Shown piece by piece: positions 1 to 7,638 of a stretch of DNA of 11,840 bases. Source of the DNA: Porphyrobacter sp. UBA7686 (GTDB lineage Bacteria > Pseudomonadota > Alphaproteobacteria > Sphingomonadales > Sphingomonadaceae); NCBI GenBank assembly GCA_002482865.1, contig DLGU01000099.1:1-11840 (forward strand). Reading direction: 5' to 3'. A model generated the notes under the pieces. That model was given only the letters and a program-made list of their open reading frames with translations, was not told the origin of the DNA and did not search any database. A program made the position numbers and the translations under genes. Every line of letters starts with the position of its first letter. Position 1 is the stretch's first letter.

Positions 1-809
1 GCATAGGCGCGGCCCGAATCGCGGATCGGATCGAGGCTGGCGGTGACGACGATGGTGGGCGGGGCTTGGCTGTGATCGCCAAGGATCGGGAAGCCGCGGG
101 GGTCGCTCCGGTCAGCACCGTAAGCCGCATCGAAGAAGGCCATGGTGTCGCCGGTCAGCAGGAAGCCGTCCGAGAACGCCGCCATGCTGGCTGACCCGTT
201 CGCATCGGCGACCAGCGGGAAGATCGGCACTTGCAGCACCACCGGCACGGCGGCGGGGTTGGCTGCGAGGAGCTGGCCCACGACCACCGTGGCATTGCCC
301 CCGGCGCTGTCGCCGATGGTGATAATGCCGCTGGCGGTGCGGCCCAGCTCAGCGGGGCTGCCCGCCACCCAGCGCGTCGCCGCCTCGCAATCGAGGATCG
401 CTGCAGGGAAGGGCGCTTCGGGTGCGAGCGCGTAATGGACCGCGACCAGCGGCAGATCGATCAGTGCGGCAATCTCGCTGCACAGCGCGTGGTGGGTGTC
501 GAGATCGCCGATCACGAACCCGCCGCCGTGGTAGAACATGACCACCGGCGCGGCTTCCTCGCGGGTTTCGCGGGCATCATAGAGGCGCAGTGGGATGTCG
601 CCATGGGGGCCGGGGCAGGCGAGGTCGCGGATCACCGGCAGTGCGCGTGCCGGACGGTCGGCAATGCCGTGCATCTTCACATAGGAACCGCGCGCTTCGG
701 CCAGCGTCATGTCGACCAGCTTCGGCCCGTTCACCTGCGCCATCATGTCGAGGAAGGCCTTCATGTCGGGGCGGATGTATGGGCCAAGGACTTCAGGGTG
801 GTCGGTCAT
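1..809 (-). CDS. Alpha/beta hydrolase, HSL-type (family IV) carboxylesterase, C-terminus cut by window edge
   Basis: Likely a cytoplasmic serine esterase acting on short acyl or aryl esters; the true substrate cannot be read from the sequence. The reading frame runs from an ATG at 809 to the left edge (269 codons visible) with no stop. The oxyanion-hole motif HGGGF lies at residues 94-98. The nucleophile elbow GDSAGG places the catalytic serine at 168, and LDPIRD places the acid at D260. The catalytic histidine should lie just beyond the window. This order and spacing fit the hormone-sensitive-lipase family (usually 300-320 residues), so roughly 40-50 residues are missing. There is no signal peptide. 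The start is supported by GGGAGA eight bases upstream. The gene is divergent from the YdjM-like gene, with 107 bp between the two starts. The family is clear; the substrate is not. Confidence 0.92.
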   Translation of the reverse strand, partial: MTDHPEVLGPYIRPDMKAFLDMMAQVNGPKLVDMTLAEARGSYVKMHGIADRPARALPVIRDLACPGPHGDIPLRLYDARETREEAAPVVMFYHGGGFVIGDLDTHHALCSEIAALIDLPLVAVHYALAPEAPFPAAILDCEAATRWVAGSPAELGRTASGIITIGDSAGGNATVVVGQLLAANPAAVPVVLQVPIFPLVADANGSASMAAFSDGFLLTGDTMAFFDAAYGADRSDPRGFPILGDHSQAPPTIVVTASLDPIRDSGRAY

Positions 810-916
810 TGTGGTTCTCTCCCGGGTCTTTCGCGGTGCGATAGGCGAGGGAGGGGGCAAGTTCCAAGCAACTTTGCACTCGCCGCGCGCGGACGTGCAC
901 GCTAACTCATGAAGTC

Positions 917-1882
917 ATGGACAATCTGACACATAGCCTTGTCGGCGCGGTGCTGGGGCAGGCGGGGCTGAAGCGCACCACAGGCCTCGCCATGCCGGCG
1001 CTGATCATCGGCGCAAACCTGCCGGACGTGGATGCGGCGTGCTTTTTCTGGCTGGAGGGCACCGAGCACCTCGCCTTCCGCCGCGGCATCACCCACGGCC
1101 CGCCCGCACTGGTGCTGCTGCCCTTGATATTGGCGGGGATGCTGTGGGCGTTTGACCGCTGGCAGACGAAGCGTGGAACGCGGCCCGAGGCGCGTTTGCC
1201 GGTGCGGTTTGGCTGGCTCTACGCGATGGCGTTTGTCGGGTGCCTGAGCCACCCGTTCTTCGACTGGCTCAACGTCTATGGCATCCGGTTGCTGGAGCCG
1301 TTCTCCTCGCAATGGTTCTACGGCGATACGCTGTTCATTATCGATGTGTGGCTGTGGGCGCTGCTGAGCGCGAGCATCTGGTGGTCGCGGCGGCGGGAGA
1401 AGGCGGGGGCAGAGTGGATGCGGCCTGCGCGGGTGGGGATTGCTGCGGTGCTGGCGTATATTGGGGTGAATGGCTTCATCTCGGCGAATACCGTGGTGGC
1501 CGCCACGCTCGAGGGCGTATCGGTTGGCAGGGCGCCGTTGCCTTACGCCCGGATCATAGCCTCGCCGGTTCCGCTTGCACCTTGGCGGCGCGAGATTGTC
1601 GCGGGCGGGAAAGGGAGTTGGTTCCTCGGCGCGTTCGACAGCTTCTCGGGATACGGGCGCCCTCAGCCGATCACTTCCGAGCCGTGCCGGTGGCTCGACC
1701 TCGCCGCCCGGCGCCGCACCAATTCACAGCTCGACGCATTCCTGTTCTGGTCGCGCGCGCCCTTCCTGACCCGTGCGCCCGATGGTTCGGTGATCCTGCG
1801 CGACGCGCGTTTTACCGACCCGCGGGTGGGGGACCGCTTCAGCCTCGCGCTGCCCGATGTTAAGTGCGAACCCTTGCCATAG
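917..1882 (+). CDS. YdjM-like membrane-bound predicted metal-dependent hydrolase
   Basis: A 321-residue member of the YdjM/DUF457 family, often annotated as inner-membrane metal-dependent hydrolases; no reaction is firmly established for this branch. Conserved polar residues sit at H6 (LTHSL), D37 and D39 (LPDVD), H60 (RGITHG), and H112, D116 and N119 (SHPFFDWLNVYG), which together could bind a metal. Hydrophobic stretches at about 64-80, 98-110, 136-155 and 172-192 look like membrane segments. The last 130 residues form a soluble tail. No good ribosome-binding site precedes the ATG at 917. Another ATG at 909 is out of frame and closes after six codons. The start is preferred because MDNLTHSLVG matches the usual family N-terminus. 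A repeat cluster begins at the base after the stop codon. Family assignment is confident, function is not. Confidence 0.85.
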   Translation: MDNLTHSLVGAVLGQAGLKRTTGLAMPALIIGANLPDVDAACFFWLEGTEHLAFRRGITHGPPALVLLPLILAGMLWAFDRWQTKRGTRPEARLPVRFGWLYAMAFVGCLSHPFFDWLNVYGIRLLEPFSSQWFYGDTLFIIDVWLWALLSASIWWSRRREKAGAEWMRPARVGIAAVLAYIGVNGFISANTVVAATLEGVSVGRAPLPYARIIASPVPLAPWRREIVAGGKGSWFLGAFDSFSGYGRPQPITSEPCRWLDLAARRRTNSQLDAFLFWSRAPFLTRAPDGSVILRDARFTDPRVGDRFSLALPDVKCEPLP

Positions 1883-2024
1883 CCCGTCATGCTGAACTTG
1901 TTTCGGCATCCATCGTGCCCCATCCAACCGACGGTGCGAGAAGAGGAATGGATCCTGAAACAAGTTCAGGATGACGGGAACGGGAAATCCGACATTTGAA
2001 GGTGAAACAAGTTCAGCATGACGG
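1883..2024. repeat. Intergenic inverted-repeat cluster, three copies of one ~23-29 bp unit
   Basis: A 29-base unit at 1883-1911, starting CCCGTCATGCTGAACTTG, is matched in inverted orientation at 1950-1978 with 26 of 29 positions identical. The pair could fold into a long hairpin with a 38-base loop. A third, shorter copy lies at 2002-2024 in the same orientation as the second; 21 consecutive bases equal the first arm. The cluster starts directly after the stop codon of the YdjM-like gene and ends about 30 bp before the photolyase. It could act as a transcription terminator or mRNA-stabilising hairpin (inference). The unit looks like a dispersed repeat common in sphingomonad genomes, which I state from memory. 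Confidence 0.85.
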
Positions 2025-2057
2025 CGTTGGTGGGGAAACGCGAACCTAGAGAGACAA

Positions 2058-3443
2058 ATGACCCAACTCGTATGGCTGCGGCGCGATCTGCGGCTGGCTG
2101 ATAATCCTGCGCTCTACCATGCGGCCCAGGCTGGGCCGGTGGTGTGCGTCTATGTCCTCGACGATGAAAGCCCCAAGCACCACGCCTATGGCGGCGCGTC
2201 GCGGTGGTGGCTGCATCATTCGCTGGTGAGCCTCGCGAAGAGCCTCGAAGCCAAGGGCGGCAAGCTGATCCTGCGCCGCGGCGATGCGGTGGAGGAGCTT
2301 ACCAAGCTGGCGGCGGAGCTTGGCGCGGCCACCATCCACGCCAACCACCACTACGAACCGTGGTGGCTTAACGCCGAGCGCAAGCTGGCGAAGTCTATCG
2401 ACCTGCAACTGCACCACGGCAACTACCTGATGCCGCCGGGCAGCATCACCACCGGGACGGGCGGGCAGTACAAGATCTACACCCCGTTCAGCCGCGCCGT
2501 GCGGGCCGAGTTTCCCCCCCGCGATGAACTGCCTGCCCCTGAGAAGCTTAATGCGCCGGATAGCTGGCCTGCCAGCGATGACCTCGCGTCATGGAGCCTG
2601 CTCCCCACGAAGCCCGACTGGTCGGGCGGGATGCGCGACTTCTGGCAGGTGGGCGAGGACGCCGCGCACGAACGCCTCTCCGCATGGGAAGCCGACGTCG
2701 ACGGGTACGACGACAAGCGCAACCTCCCCAGCGTCGACAAGGTCTCGCGCCTCTCGCCACATCTGCATTTTGGCGAAATCTCTCCCATCCAGATTTGGCA
2801 CCGCTTCAAGCACAAGCGGTCGGACGGCTGGCGCACCTTTGAGGGCGAGCTGATCTGGCGCGATTACTCCCAGAACGCGATCCTGCAATTCCCGCGCTAT
2901 GCTACGCAGAACTACCGCGAGGATTTCGACCGTTTCCCCTGGCGCGATCCTGCGACCGACCCTGCCGCCGCACGCGACCTCAAAGCCTGGCAAGAGGGCC
3001 GCACCGGTTACCCCATCGTCGATGCCGGGATGCGGCAGCTGTGGCAGACCGGATGGATGCACAACCGCGTGCGGATGATCACCGCGAGCTTCCTGATCAA
3101 GCACCTGTTGATCGACTGGCGCGAGGGTGAAAAGTGGTTTTGGGACACGCTCTGCGATGCCGACTACGCCTCCAACGCCGCCAACTGGCAGTGGACGGCA
3201 GGGACGGGGGTCGATTCCAACATGTTCAGCCGGATCATGGCCCCGCTCTCGCAGTCCGAGAAGTTCGACGCTGCGCGTTATATCCGCACCTATGTGCCGG
3301 AATTGAAAGGCGTCGACGAACCCTACGTCCACGACCCCGAGGAGTTCGGGCGCAGGCCCGCAGGCTATCCGCGCAAGATCGTCCCGCACAGGCAGGCGCG
3401 CGAACGGGCGTTGGCGGCGCTCAAGACGCTGAAGGACGGCTAA
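2058..3443 (+). CDS. phrB: Deoxyribodipyrimidine photolyase (class I CPD photolyase)
   Basis: Repairs cyclobutane pyrimidine dimers in UV-damaged DNA using blue light and reduced FAD. The 461-residue protein has the N-terminal antenna-binding domain (MTQLVWLRRDLRLADNPAL at residue 1) and the C-terminal FAD domain with TGYPIVDAGMRQL, TGWMHNR and LLIDWREGE. Residues matching E. coli E274/W277, which contact the dimer, are E264 and W267 (ELIWRDY). The electron-transfer tryptophans appear as W295 (FPWRD), W354 (IDWREG) and W377 (NWQW). The loop between W295 and the AWQEG motif is about six residues longer than I recall for E. coli. Which antenna chromophore is bound cannot be decided here. GAGAG four bases upstream supports the ATG. 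The lipoprotein gene follows after 68 bp and may be co-transcribed. All key residues are present, so the enzyme is expected to be active. Confidence 0.96.
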   Translation: MTQLVWLRRDLRLADNPALYHAAQAGPVVCVYVLDDESPKHHAYGGASRWWLHHSLVSLAKSLEAKGGKLILRRGDAVEELTKLAAELGAATIHANHHYEPWWLNAERKLAKSIDLQLHHGNYLMPPGSITTGTGGQYKIYTPFSRAVRAEFPPRDELPAPEKLNAPDSWPASDDLASWSLLPTKPDWSGGMRDFWQVGEDAAHERLSAWEADVDGYDDKRNLPSVDKVSRLSPHLHFGEISPIQIWHRFKHKRSDGWRTFEGELIWRDYSQNAILQFPRYATQNYREDFDRFPWRDPATDPAAARDLKAWQEGRTGYPIVDAGMRQLWQTGWMHNRVRMITASFLIKHLLIDWREGEKWFWDTLCDADYASNAANWQWTAGTGVDSNMFSRIMAPLSQSEKFDAARYIRTYVPELKGVDEPYVHDPEEFGRRPAGYPRKIVPHRQARERALAALKTLKDG

Positions 3444-3511
3444 AGCGGGGCTTGCCCGCCAGCGCTGCATCGGCCTATGCCCGCGTGAGAGAAAAACGGG
3501 AGGACGGGAAG

Positions 3512-4723
3512 ATGCGCGCAGATCGGCGATGGGCAGGAGTGGTTTCGGGTCTGGCGCTGGCCGCGCTGCTCGGCGGGTGTGCGTCAACTGCTGACACCGC
3601 GCCTGAGGTGGCCGCTGGCCCCGCGGCGCCCGCGGTCCAGCTCACCCAGCCGCCCGCGCGCGATCCTTCGGAGCTGGCCGTGCTGTTCTGGAATGACAGC
3701 CAGCGCTCGGAGCGTTTCCGCGCGATGGAGCAATGGTTCGCCGGGCACGAAGTCCCCGCCGCCAAGACCCCGCGCGCGCTGCCCAAGGGCACGCCGCTCA
3801 GCCCTGCCTTGCAGGCTGAGATCACCGCCTTGATGCAGGCGACCAAGACCGCCGGTGTGATGGTGCTCGTCGATGGCAAGGTCGTGCACGAGGAATACGG
3901 CCTCGGCCTCAAGCCCACTGATCGCTGGACGAGCTTCTCGGTCGCCAAGAGCTTCACCTCGACCTTGCTCGGCGCGGCAGTGAAGGACGGGTTTATCACC
4001 AGCCTCGATGATCCGGTGACCAAGTATATCCCGGGCCTCAAGGGCTCGGCCTATGAAGGCGTGACCGTGCGCCAACTCGCCACCATGACCAGCGGGGTGA
4101 AGTGGAACGAGGATTACACCGACGCCAACTCTGACGTTGCCCAGATGAACCGTTTCGTGGTCGAATACGGCCCCGAGGCGATCGTGGCGCAAATGAAGGC
4201 GCTGCCGCGAGAGGCCGAACCGGGTGAGAAGTGGGTCTATAAAACCGGCGAGACCAACCTCATCGGCGTGCTGGTTGAAAATGCGGTCGGCGAGCCGCTG
4301 GCCGAATATGCGCAGGCCAAGATCACTGAGCCTGCCGGGTTTGCAGGCGGGCTGTTCTGGATGGTCGATCCGCGCGGCGGCAATATCGGCGGCTGCTGCC
4401 TGTCGATCACGCTCGGCGACTATGCCCGCATGGGCCAGTTCGTGCTGGAAGGCGGCAAGGGCGCGGTGCCCGAAGGTTGGTTTGCCGAGGCGACCGACAG
4501 CGCCGTCGATTTCGGGACGAGCGGTTTCGGCTATGGCTACCAGTGGTGGACCTATCCGCAGGGCACGTTCGGCGCCCAAGGGATCTTCGGTCAGGGCATC
4601 ACACTGTTTCCCGACAAGCGCGTGGTCTTCGCCTATGTCGGCAACTGGGCCACGGCCAGCGGCGGGCCGGAGCGCGGGCAGTTCCTCGATCTGAGCCGGA
4701 AGGTTGCAGCCGAGGCGAAGTAA
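3512..4723 (+). CDS. Serine hydrolase of the class C beta-lactamase/penicillin-binding fold, predicted lipoprotein
   Basis: A 403-residue exported hydrolase related to class C beta-lactamases, D-alanyl-D-alanine peptidases and 6-aminohexanoate-dimer hydrolase; substrate unknown. Residues 1-23 form a lipoprotein signal: basic MRADRR, a hydrophobic core, then LGGC with the lipidated cysteine at 23, so the protein should be membrane-anchored on the periplasmic side. The nucleophile motif SVAK puts S143 and K146 in the SxxK box. The second motif reads YKT at 243-245 (in YKTGETNLIG) where YxN is more usual. A GQGI segment near the C-terminus may stand in for the third (KTG/HxG) motif. The reading frame is open further upstream into phrB, but the ATG at 3512 has GGAGG eight bases before it and starts the signal peptide. 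The 3' end converges with the PilZ gene, leaving only 15 bp and no visible terminator. Confidence 0.88.
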   Translation: MRADRRWAGVVSGLALAALLGGCASTADTAPEVAAGPAAPAVQLTQPPARDPSELAVLFWNDSQRSERFRAMEQWFAGHEVPAAKTPRALPKGTPLSPALQAEITALMQATKTAGVMVLVDGKVVHEEYGLGLKPTDRWTSFSVAKSFTSTLLGAAVKDGFITSLDDPVTKYIPGLKGSAYEGVTVRQLATMTSGVKWNEDYTDANSDVAQMNRFVVEYGPEAIVAQMKALPREAEPGEKWVYKTGETNLIGVLVENAVGEPLAEYAQAKITEPAGFAGGLFWMVDPRGGNIGGCCLSITLGDYARMGQFVLEGGKGAVPEGWFAEATDSAVDFGTSGFGYGYQWWTYPQGTFGAQGIFGQGITLFPDKRVVFAYVGNWATASGGPERGQFLDLSRKVAAEAK

Positions 4724-4738
4724 GCGCCTACGCCGCGC

Positions 4739-5086
4739 TCAGATCATCTGGCGATAGACGCCGACGTTGCTGTAGCGTTGCAGGATGTTGTCATGGACAA
4801 TCGGGCTGAGCAGCTCGCTGAAGGCGCAGCCGACGATGCAATTGTCCCACCACACGACTTCGGCCTGAAGCGATTCGAGGCCGGGCAGGGTGAGCCAGCA
4901 CATTTGGCCTTCATGCATCCGGTTGATCGACGCGGCCGAAAAGCCGGAGATCGACAGGTCATGCACCACGCTTTGGAACGCACGTCCGCCCGAGGCGCGC
5001 AAGGTCGCCGGGATCGTCAGCCGCGTGCGCGGACTGCACCGATCTTCCTGCGCAGCAGAGCTGTAGGGATCTGAACTCACGGGCAT
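4739..5086 (-). CDS. Stand-alone PilZ domain protein, predicted cyclic-di-GMP receptor
   Basis: A small soluble protein of 115 residues made almost entirely of one PilZ domain. Both parts of the cyclic-di-GMP binding signature are present: RxxxR at R16-R20 (RCSPR) and D/NxSxxG at D43-G48 (DLSISG). It is therefore expected to bind the messenger and act through an unknown partner, commonly in motility, surface polysaccharide or cell-cycle control in alphaproteobacteria. I chose the ATG at 5086, preceded by AGGACAAGG with suitable spacing. A GTG start at 5137 would add 17 residues (MDHTARRDLRFQ...) that belong to no domain, but cannot be excluded. The gene lies downstream of purF and the dehydrogenase on the same strand. 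A 125-bp gap with TTAAC-type boxes suggests it has its own promoter. Confidence 0.85.
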   Translation of the reverse strand: MPVSSDPYSSAAQEDRCSPRTRLTIPATLRASGGRAFQSVVHDLSISGFSAASINRMHEGQMCWLTLPGLESLQAEVVWWDNCIVGCAFSELLSPIVHDNILQRYSNVGVYRQMI

Positions 5087-5159
5087 TGCATTAGCCTTGT
5101 CCTGAAATCTGAGGTCTCTCCGGGCGGTATGGTCCACGCGATAGTTTGCTCCCGCGTTC

Positions 5160-5188
5160 GTTAAGCGCGGGTTTCAGGATATGGTTAA
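5160..5188 (-). promoter_or_regulatory. Possible CtrA half-sites upstream of the PilZ gene
   Basis: Read on the minus strand, the gap before the PilZ gene holds TTAACCAT (5188-5181) and, 24 bases further on, TTAAC (5164-5160). TTAACCAT resembles strong half-sites of CtrA, the alphaproteobacterial cell-cycle and motility regulator, whose full site is TTAA-N7-TTAA. The two boxes here are too far apart to form one canonical full site. They lie about 75-100 bp upstream of the chosen start. The same gap also has CCCGCG/CGCGGG inverted repeats (5151-5156 with 5166-5171). Regulation by CtrA is inference. Confidence 0.3.
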
Positions 5189-5211
5189 CGCGGGGGTAAG
5201 GAGGATTGGGT

Positions 5212-5928
5212 TCAGTCGATCCGTTCACGGTGGAGGCTGTCAAAACCCTCCACCAGCAGCGCCAGCAAACGCTCAGCCACCACTTCAGGGGCCTTGACCG
5301 TTGCGGGGTCTTCGCCCGGATAGGCCCGCGCGCGCATTTCGGTGCGGGTGGCGCCGGGATCGACGATTGCAACACGCAGGGGGCTGAGCCGCTCGACTTC
5401 GGCGGCATAGGCTTCAAGCAGATGCTCGAACGCGGCCTTGGTCGCGCCGTAAGCGCCCCAATAGGGTCGCGGCTTCGCGGCGACGCTGCTGGTGAGGCCG
5501 ATGATCCGGCCCGCCTCGGCGCGGCGCAGCAGCGGATCGAACCCGGCGAGCAGCGCCTGGGTTGCGACCACATTGGTCAGCAGCGCCTGATTGAACGGCT
5601 TGGGTTCGATCTGCGAGGTCGGCGTCAGTTCGGGCAGATAGGCCGCCGCCAGCACCATGATGTCGAGCGTCTGCCAGCGCCCTGCAATCGCCGAGGCAAG
5701 GCGGGTGACGGCATCAGGCTCAGTCAGGTCAATCGGCGCAATGGTCGACGTGCCGCCAAAGGCGTGGATTTCATCCTCGACCGCTTCCAGCGCCTTGACC
5801 TTGCGCGCCACCAGAATGACGTGCGCGCCTGCGCGGGCCAGCGCCTTGGCGGTGGCAGCACCGATCCCGCGGCTGGCGCCGGTGACAAGCGCGGTGCGGC
5901 CGGAAAGCGGCTTGGCAGTATCGGTCAT
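5212..5928 (-). CDS. Short-chain dehydrogenase/reductase (SDR) family oxidoreductase
   Basis: A 238-residue classical SDR, an NAD(P)-dependent oxidoreductase of unknown substrate. The Rossmann cofactor motif TGASRGIG gives G17, G21 and G23. The catalytic set is N119, S147 or S148, Y160 and K164 (YGATK), followed by D190-P191-G192. The usual NNAG stretch is replaced by LAAAYLP around residue 95. R42, shortly after strand 2, suggests NADP preference (inference). Its ATG is six bases after the purF stop codon and has only a weak ribosome-binding site, so it is probably translated by coupling on the purF message. No role in purine synthesis can be deduced. The neighbourhood only says that it is constitutively co-expressed with a housekeeping gene. 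Confidence 0.9.
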   Translation of the reverse strand: MTDTAKPLSGRTALVTGASRGIGAATAKALARAGAHVILVARKVKALEAVEDEIHAFGGTSTIAPIDLTEPDAVTRLASAIAGRWQTLDIMVLAAAYLPELTPTSQIEPKPFNQALLTNVVATQALLAGFDPLLRRAEAGRIIGLTSSVAAKPRPYWGAYGATKAAFEHLLEAYAAEVERLSPLRVAIVDPGATRTEMRARAYPGEDPATVKAPEVVAERLLALLVEGFDSLHRERID

Positions 5929-5934
5929 GATGGG

Positions 5935-7422
5935 TCAGGCAGCCTTGGGATCAGCAAAGGGAAGTTCGGCGCTCTTCTGTTCGGCAAGCGCCAGGTCGGT
6001 CAGCGACGTCGGATAGTCGCCGGTAAAGCAGGCGTCGCAGAATTGCGGGCAGGTCTTGTTGCGCGCCTGTGACCCGACCGCGCGATAGAGCCCGTCGATC
6101 GAGATGAAGGCGAGGCTATCGGCCTTGATGAACTGGCGCATCGGCTCCAGCTCCATGCGCGCGGCGAGCAGTTTCGAACGTTCGGGCGTGTCGACGCCGT
6201 AGAAGCAGGAATGTGCGGTCGGCGGGCTGGCGACGCGGAAATGGACTTCCTTGGCGCCCGCTTCGCGCATCATCTCGACGATTTTCATCGAGGTGGTGCC
6301 GCGCACGATGGAATCGTCGATCAGCACGATCCGCTTGCCTTCAACCAGTGCACGGTTGGCGTTGTGCTTGCGCTTCACGCTCGAATGACGCGCGCCGTCC
6401 GATGGCTGAATGAAGGTCCGCCCGACATAGTGCGAGCGGATGATGCCGAGTTCGAACGGCAGGCCCGATTGCTGGGCAAAGCCGATGGCCGCCGGAACGC
6501 CGCTGTCTGGCACCGGCACCACCAGATCAGCCTCGCACGGAGATTCGAGCGCGAGCTGCATCCCGATGGCCTTGCGCGCTTCGTAAACCGAGCGCCCGGC
6601 AAAGACAGAATCGGGGCGGCTGAAATAGACGTGTTCGAAGATGCAGGGGCGCGGGGCGGGGCTGCCGAATGGGCGCACTGTGCGAATCTCACCCGCGAAG
6701 TCGACCAGCACCAACTCGCCCGGCTCGATCTCGCGGATCACTTCGGCGCCGACCACGTCGAAAGCGACAGTTTCGGAGGCGAACAGGATCGCATCGCCCA
6801 TCCGGCCCATCACCAGGGGACGAATGCCGAGTGGGTCGCGGCAGGCGATCATGCCTTCGGGCGTCATCACGATCAGCGCATAGGCGCCTTCGACCAGGCG
6901 CAGGGCATCGACCAGCCGGTCGGCAATGGTCGGATAGCGGCTGGTGGCGACCAAGTGGATGATGACCTCGGTATCGGAGGTCGACTGGAAGATCGAACCC
7001 TTGTTCACCAGATCGGTGCGCAGGCTCATCGCGTTCGAGATATTGCCGTTATGCGCCACGGCAAAGCCGCCGCTCGCCAGATCAGCATAGAGCGGCTGGA
7101 CATTGCGCAGACCCGATCCGCCGGTGGTCGAATAGCGCACATGGCCTGCGGCCATATGGCCGGGCAGCGCCGCAATCGCTTCGGAGGAGGAGAAGTTTTC
7201 GGCGACATGGCCAAGCCCGCGGCTGGCGAAGAATTCCTTGCCGTCGAAGCTGACGATTCCGGCCGCTTCCTGCCCGCGATGCTGGAGCGCGTGGAGCCCC
7301 AGCGCGGTCGTCGCTGCCGCGTCATTGGCGCGGATTGCACCGAAGATTCCGCATTCCTCGCGCAGCTTGTCGCCATCGCAATCGAGGAAGGGGTGAGTCA
7401 CATTGAGGGGCGTCATCGGCAT
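5935..7422 (-). CDS. purF: Amidophosphoribosyltransferase (glutamine PRPP amidotransferase)
   Basis: Catalyses the committed step of de novo purine synthesis: glutamine plus PRPP gives 5-phosphoribosylamine. The 495-residue protein begins with a short segment that may be a cleaved propeptide, followed by EECGIFGAI with the glutaminase nucleophile at C24. The N-terminal Ntn glutaminase domain continues through GHVRYSTTG and HNGNISN. The C-terminal phosphoribosyltransferase domain has the PRPP loop VLIDDSIVRGTTS. Cysteines at 260, 406, 462 and 465 match the ligands of the 4Fe-4S cluster in the Bacillus subtilis enzyme, so this is the iron-sulfur type. Starts GTG 7425, ATG 7422 and ATG 7416 are all possible; I prefer 7422, with AGG seven bases upstream. 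A TTGACT box (7498-7493) could be a -35 element, but no convincing -10 follows. The SDR gene is six bases downstream. Confidence 0.96.
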   Translation of the reverse strand: MPMTPLNVTHPFLDCDGDKLREECGIFGAIRANDAAATTALGLHALQHRGQEAAGIVSFDGKEFFASRGLGHVAENFSSSEAIAALPGHMAAGHVRYSTTGGSGLRNVQPLYADLASGGFAVAHNGNISNAMSLRTDLVNKGSIFQSTSDTEVIIHLVATSRYPTIADRLVDALRLVEGAYALIVMTPEGMIACRDPLGIRPLVMGRMGDAILFASETVAFDVVGAEVIREIEPGELVLVDFAGEIRTVRPFGSPAPRPCIFEHVYFSRPDSVFAGRSVYEARKAIGMQLALESPCEADLVVPVPDSGVPAAIGFAQQSGLPFELGIIRSHYVGRTFIQPSDGARHSSVKRKHNANRALVEGKRIVLIDDSIVRGTTSMKIVEMMREAGAKEVHFRVASPPTAHSCFYGVDTPERSKLLAARMELEPMRQFIKADSLAFISIDGLYRAVGSQARNKTCPQFCDACFTGDYPTSLTDLALAEQKSAELPFADPKAA

Positions 7423-7638
7423 CACCAGACCTGTCCGCGAACCATGCTGCCGCGGCGCAAGGCTCCAATGGCGATGTGACGGATCAATTACAAGTCAAAG
7501 CACGCCCATCTGCCCCGGCTTTTTGCTGACTGGCGTGTGACAGGCAGGCCCGGGGGCGGGGCGTAACATTGGATTGCCGCGAGCCAGCAGGCGCTCTACA
7601 GGCAGGGTTCAGCCAATAACGGGCAACCCGCACCTCTC

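Noticed and set aside
231..905. 224-codon open frame on the plus strand
   Set aside because: It is antisense to the clear esterase gene, has no recognisable domain, and is expected from high-GC codon bias.
909..929. Six-codon upstream ORF overlapping the YdjM-like start
   Set aside because: Too short and without a ribosome-binding site; probably chance.
3134..3511. Upstream extension of the serine hydrolase frame into phrB
   Set aside because: The extension overlaps photolyase coding sequence, while ATG 3512 has a good ribosome-binding site and begins a lipoprotein signal peptide.
2589..3587. 332-codon open frame antisense to the photolyase
   Set aside because: Low-complexity composition rich in R, A and P and no motifs; the photolyase on the other strand is unambiguous.
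3584..4579. 331-codon open frame antisense to the serine hydrolase
   Set aside because: Shadow frame without domain signature; the opposite strand carries a complete lipoprotein with catalytic motifs.
6211..7479. 422-codon open frame antisense to purF
   Set aside because: purF is complete and conserved on the minus strand; the antisense product has no recognisable fold.
7426..7638. Promoters in the divergent purF/lolC gap
   Set aside because: Only a TTGACT box facing purF and a 9-base direct repeat (ACAGGCAGG) were seen; no paired -10 box or operator could be supported.
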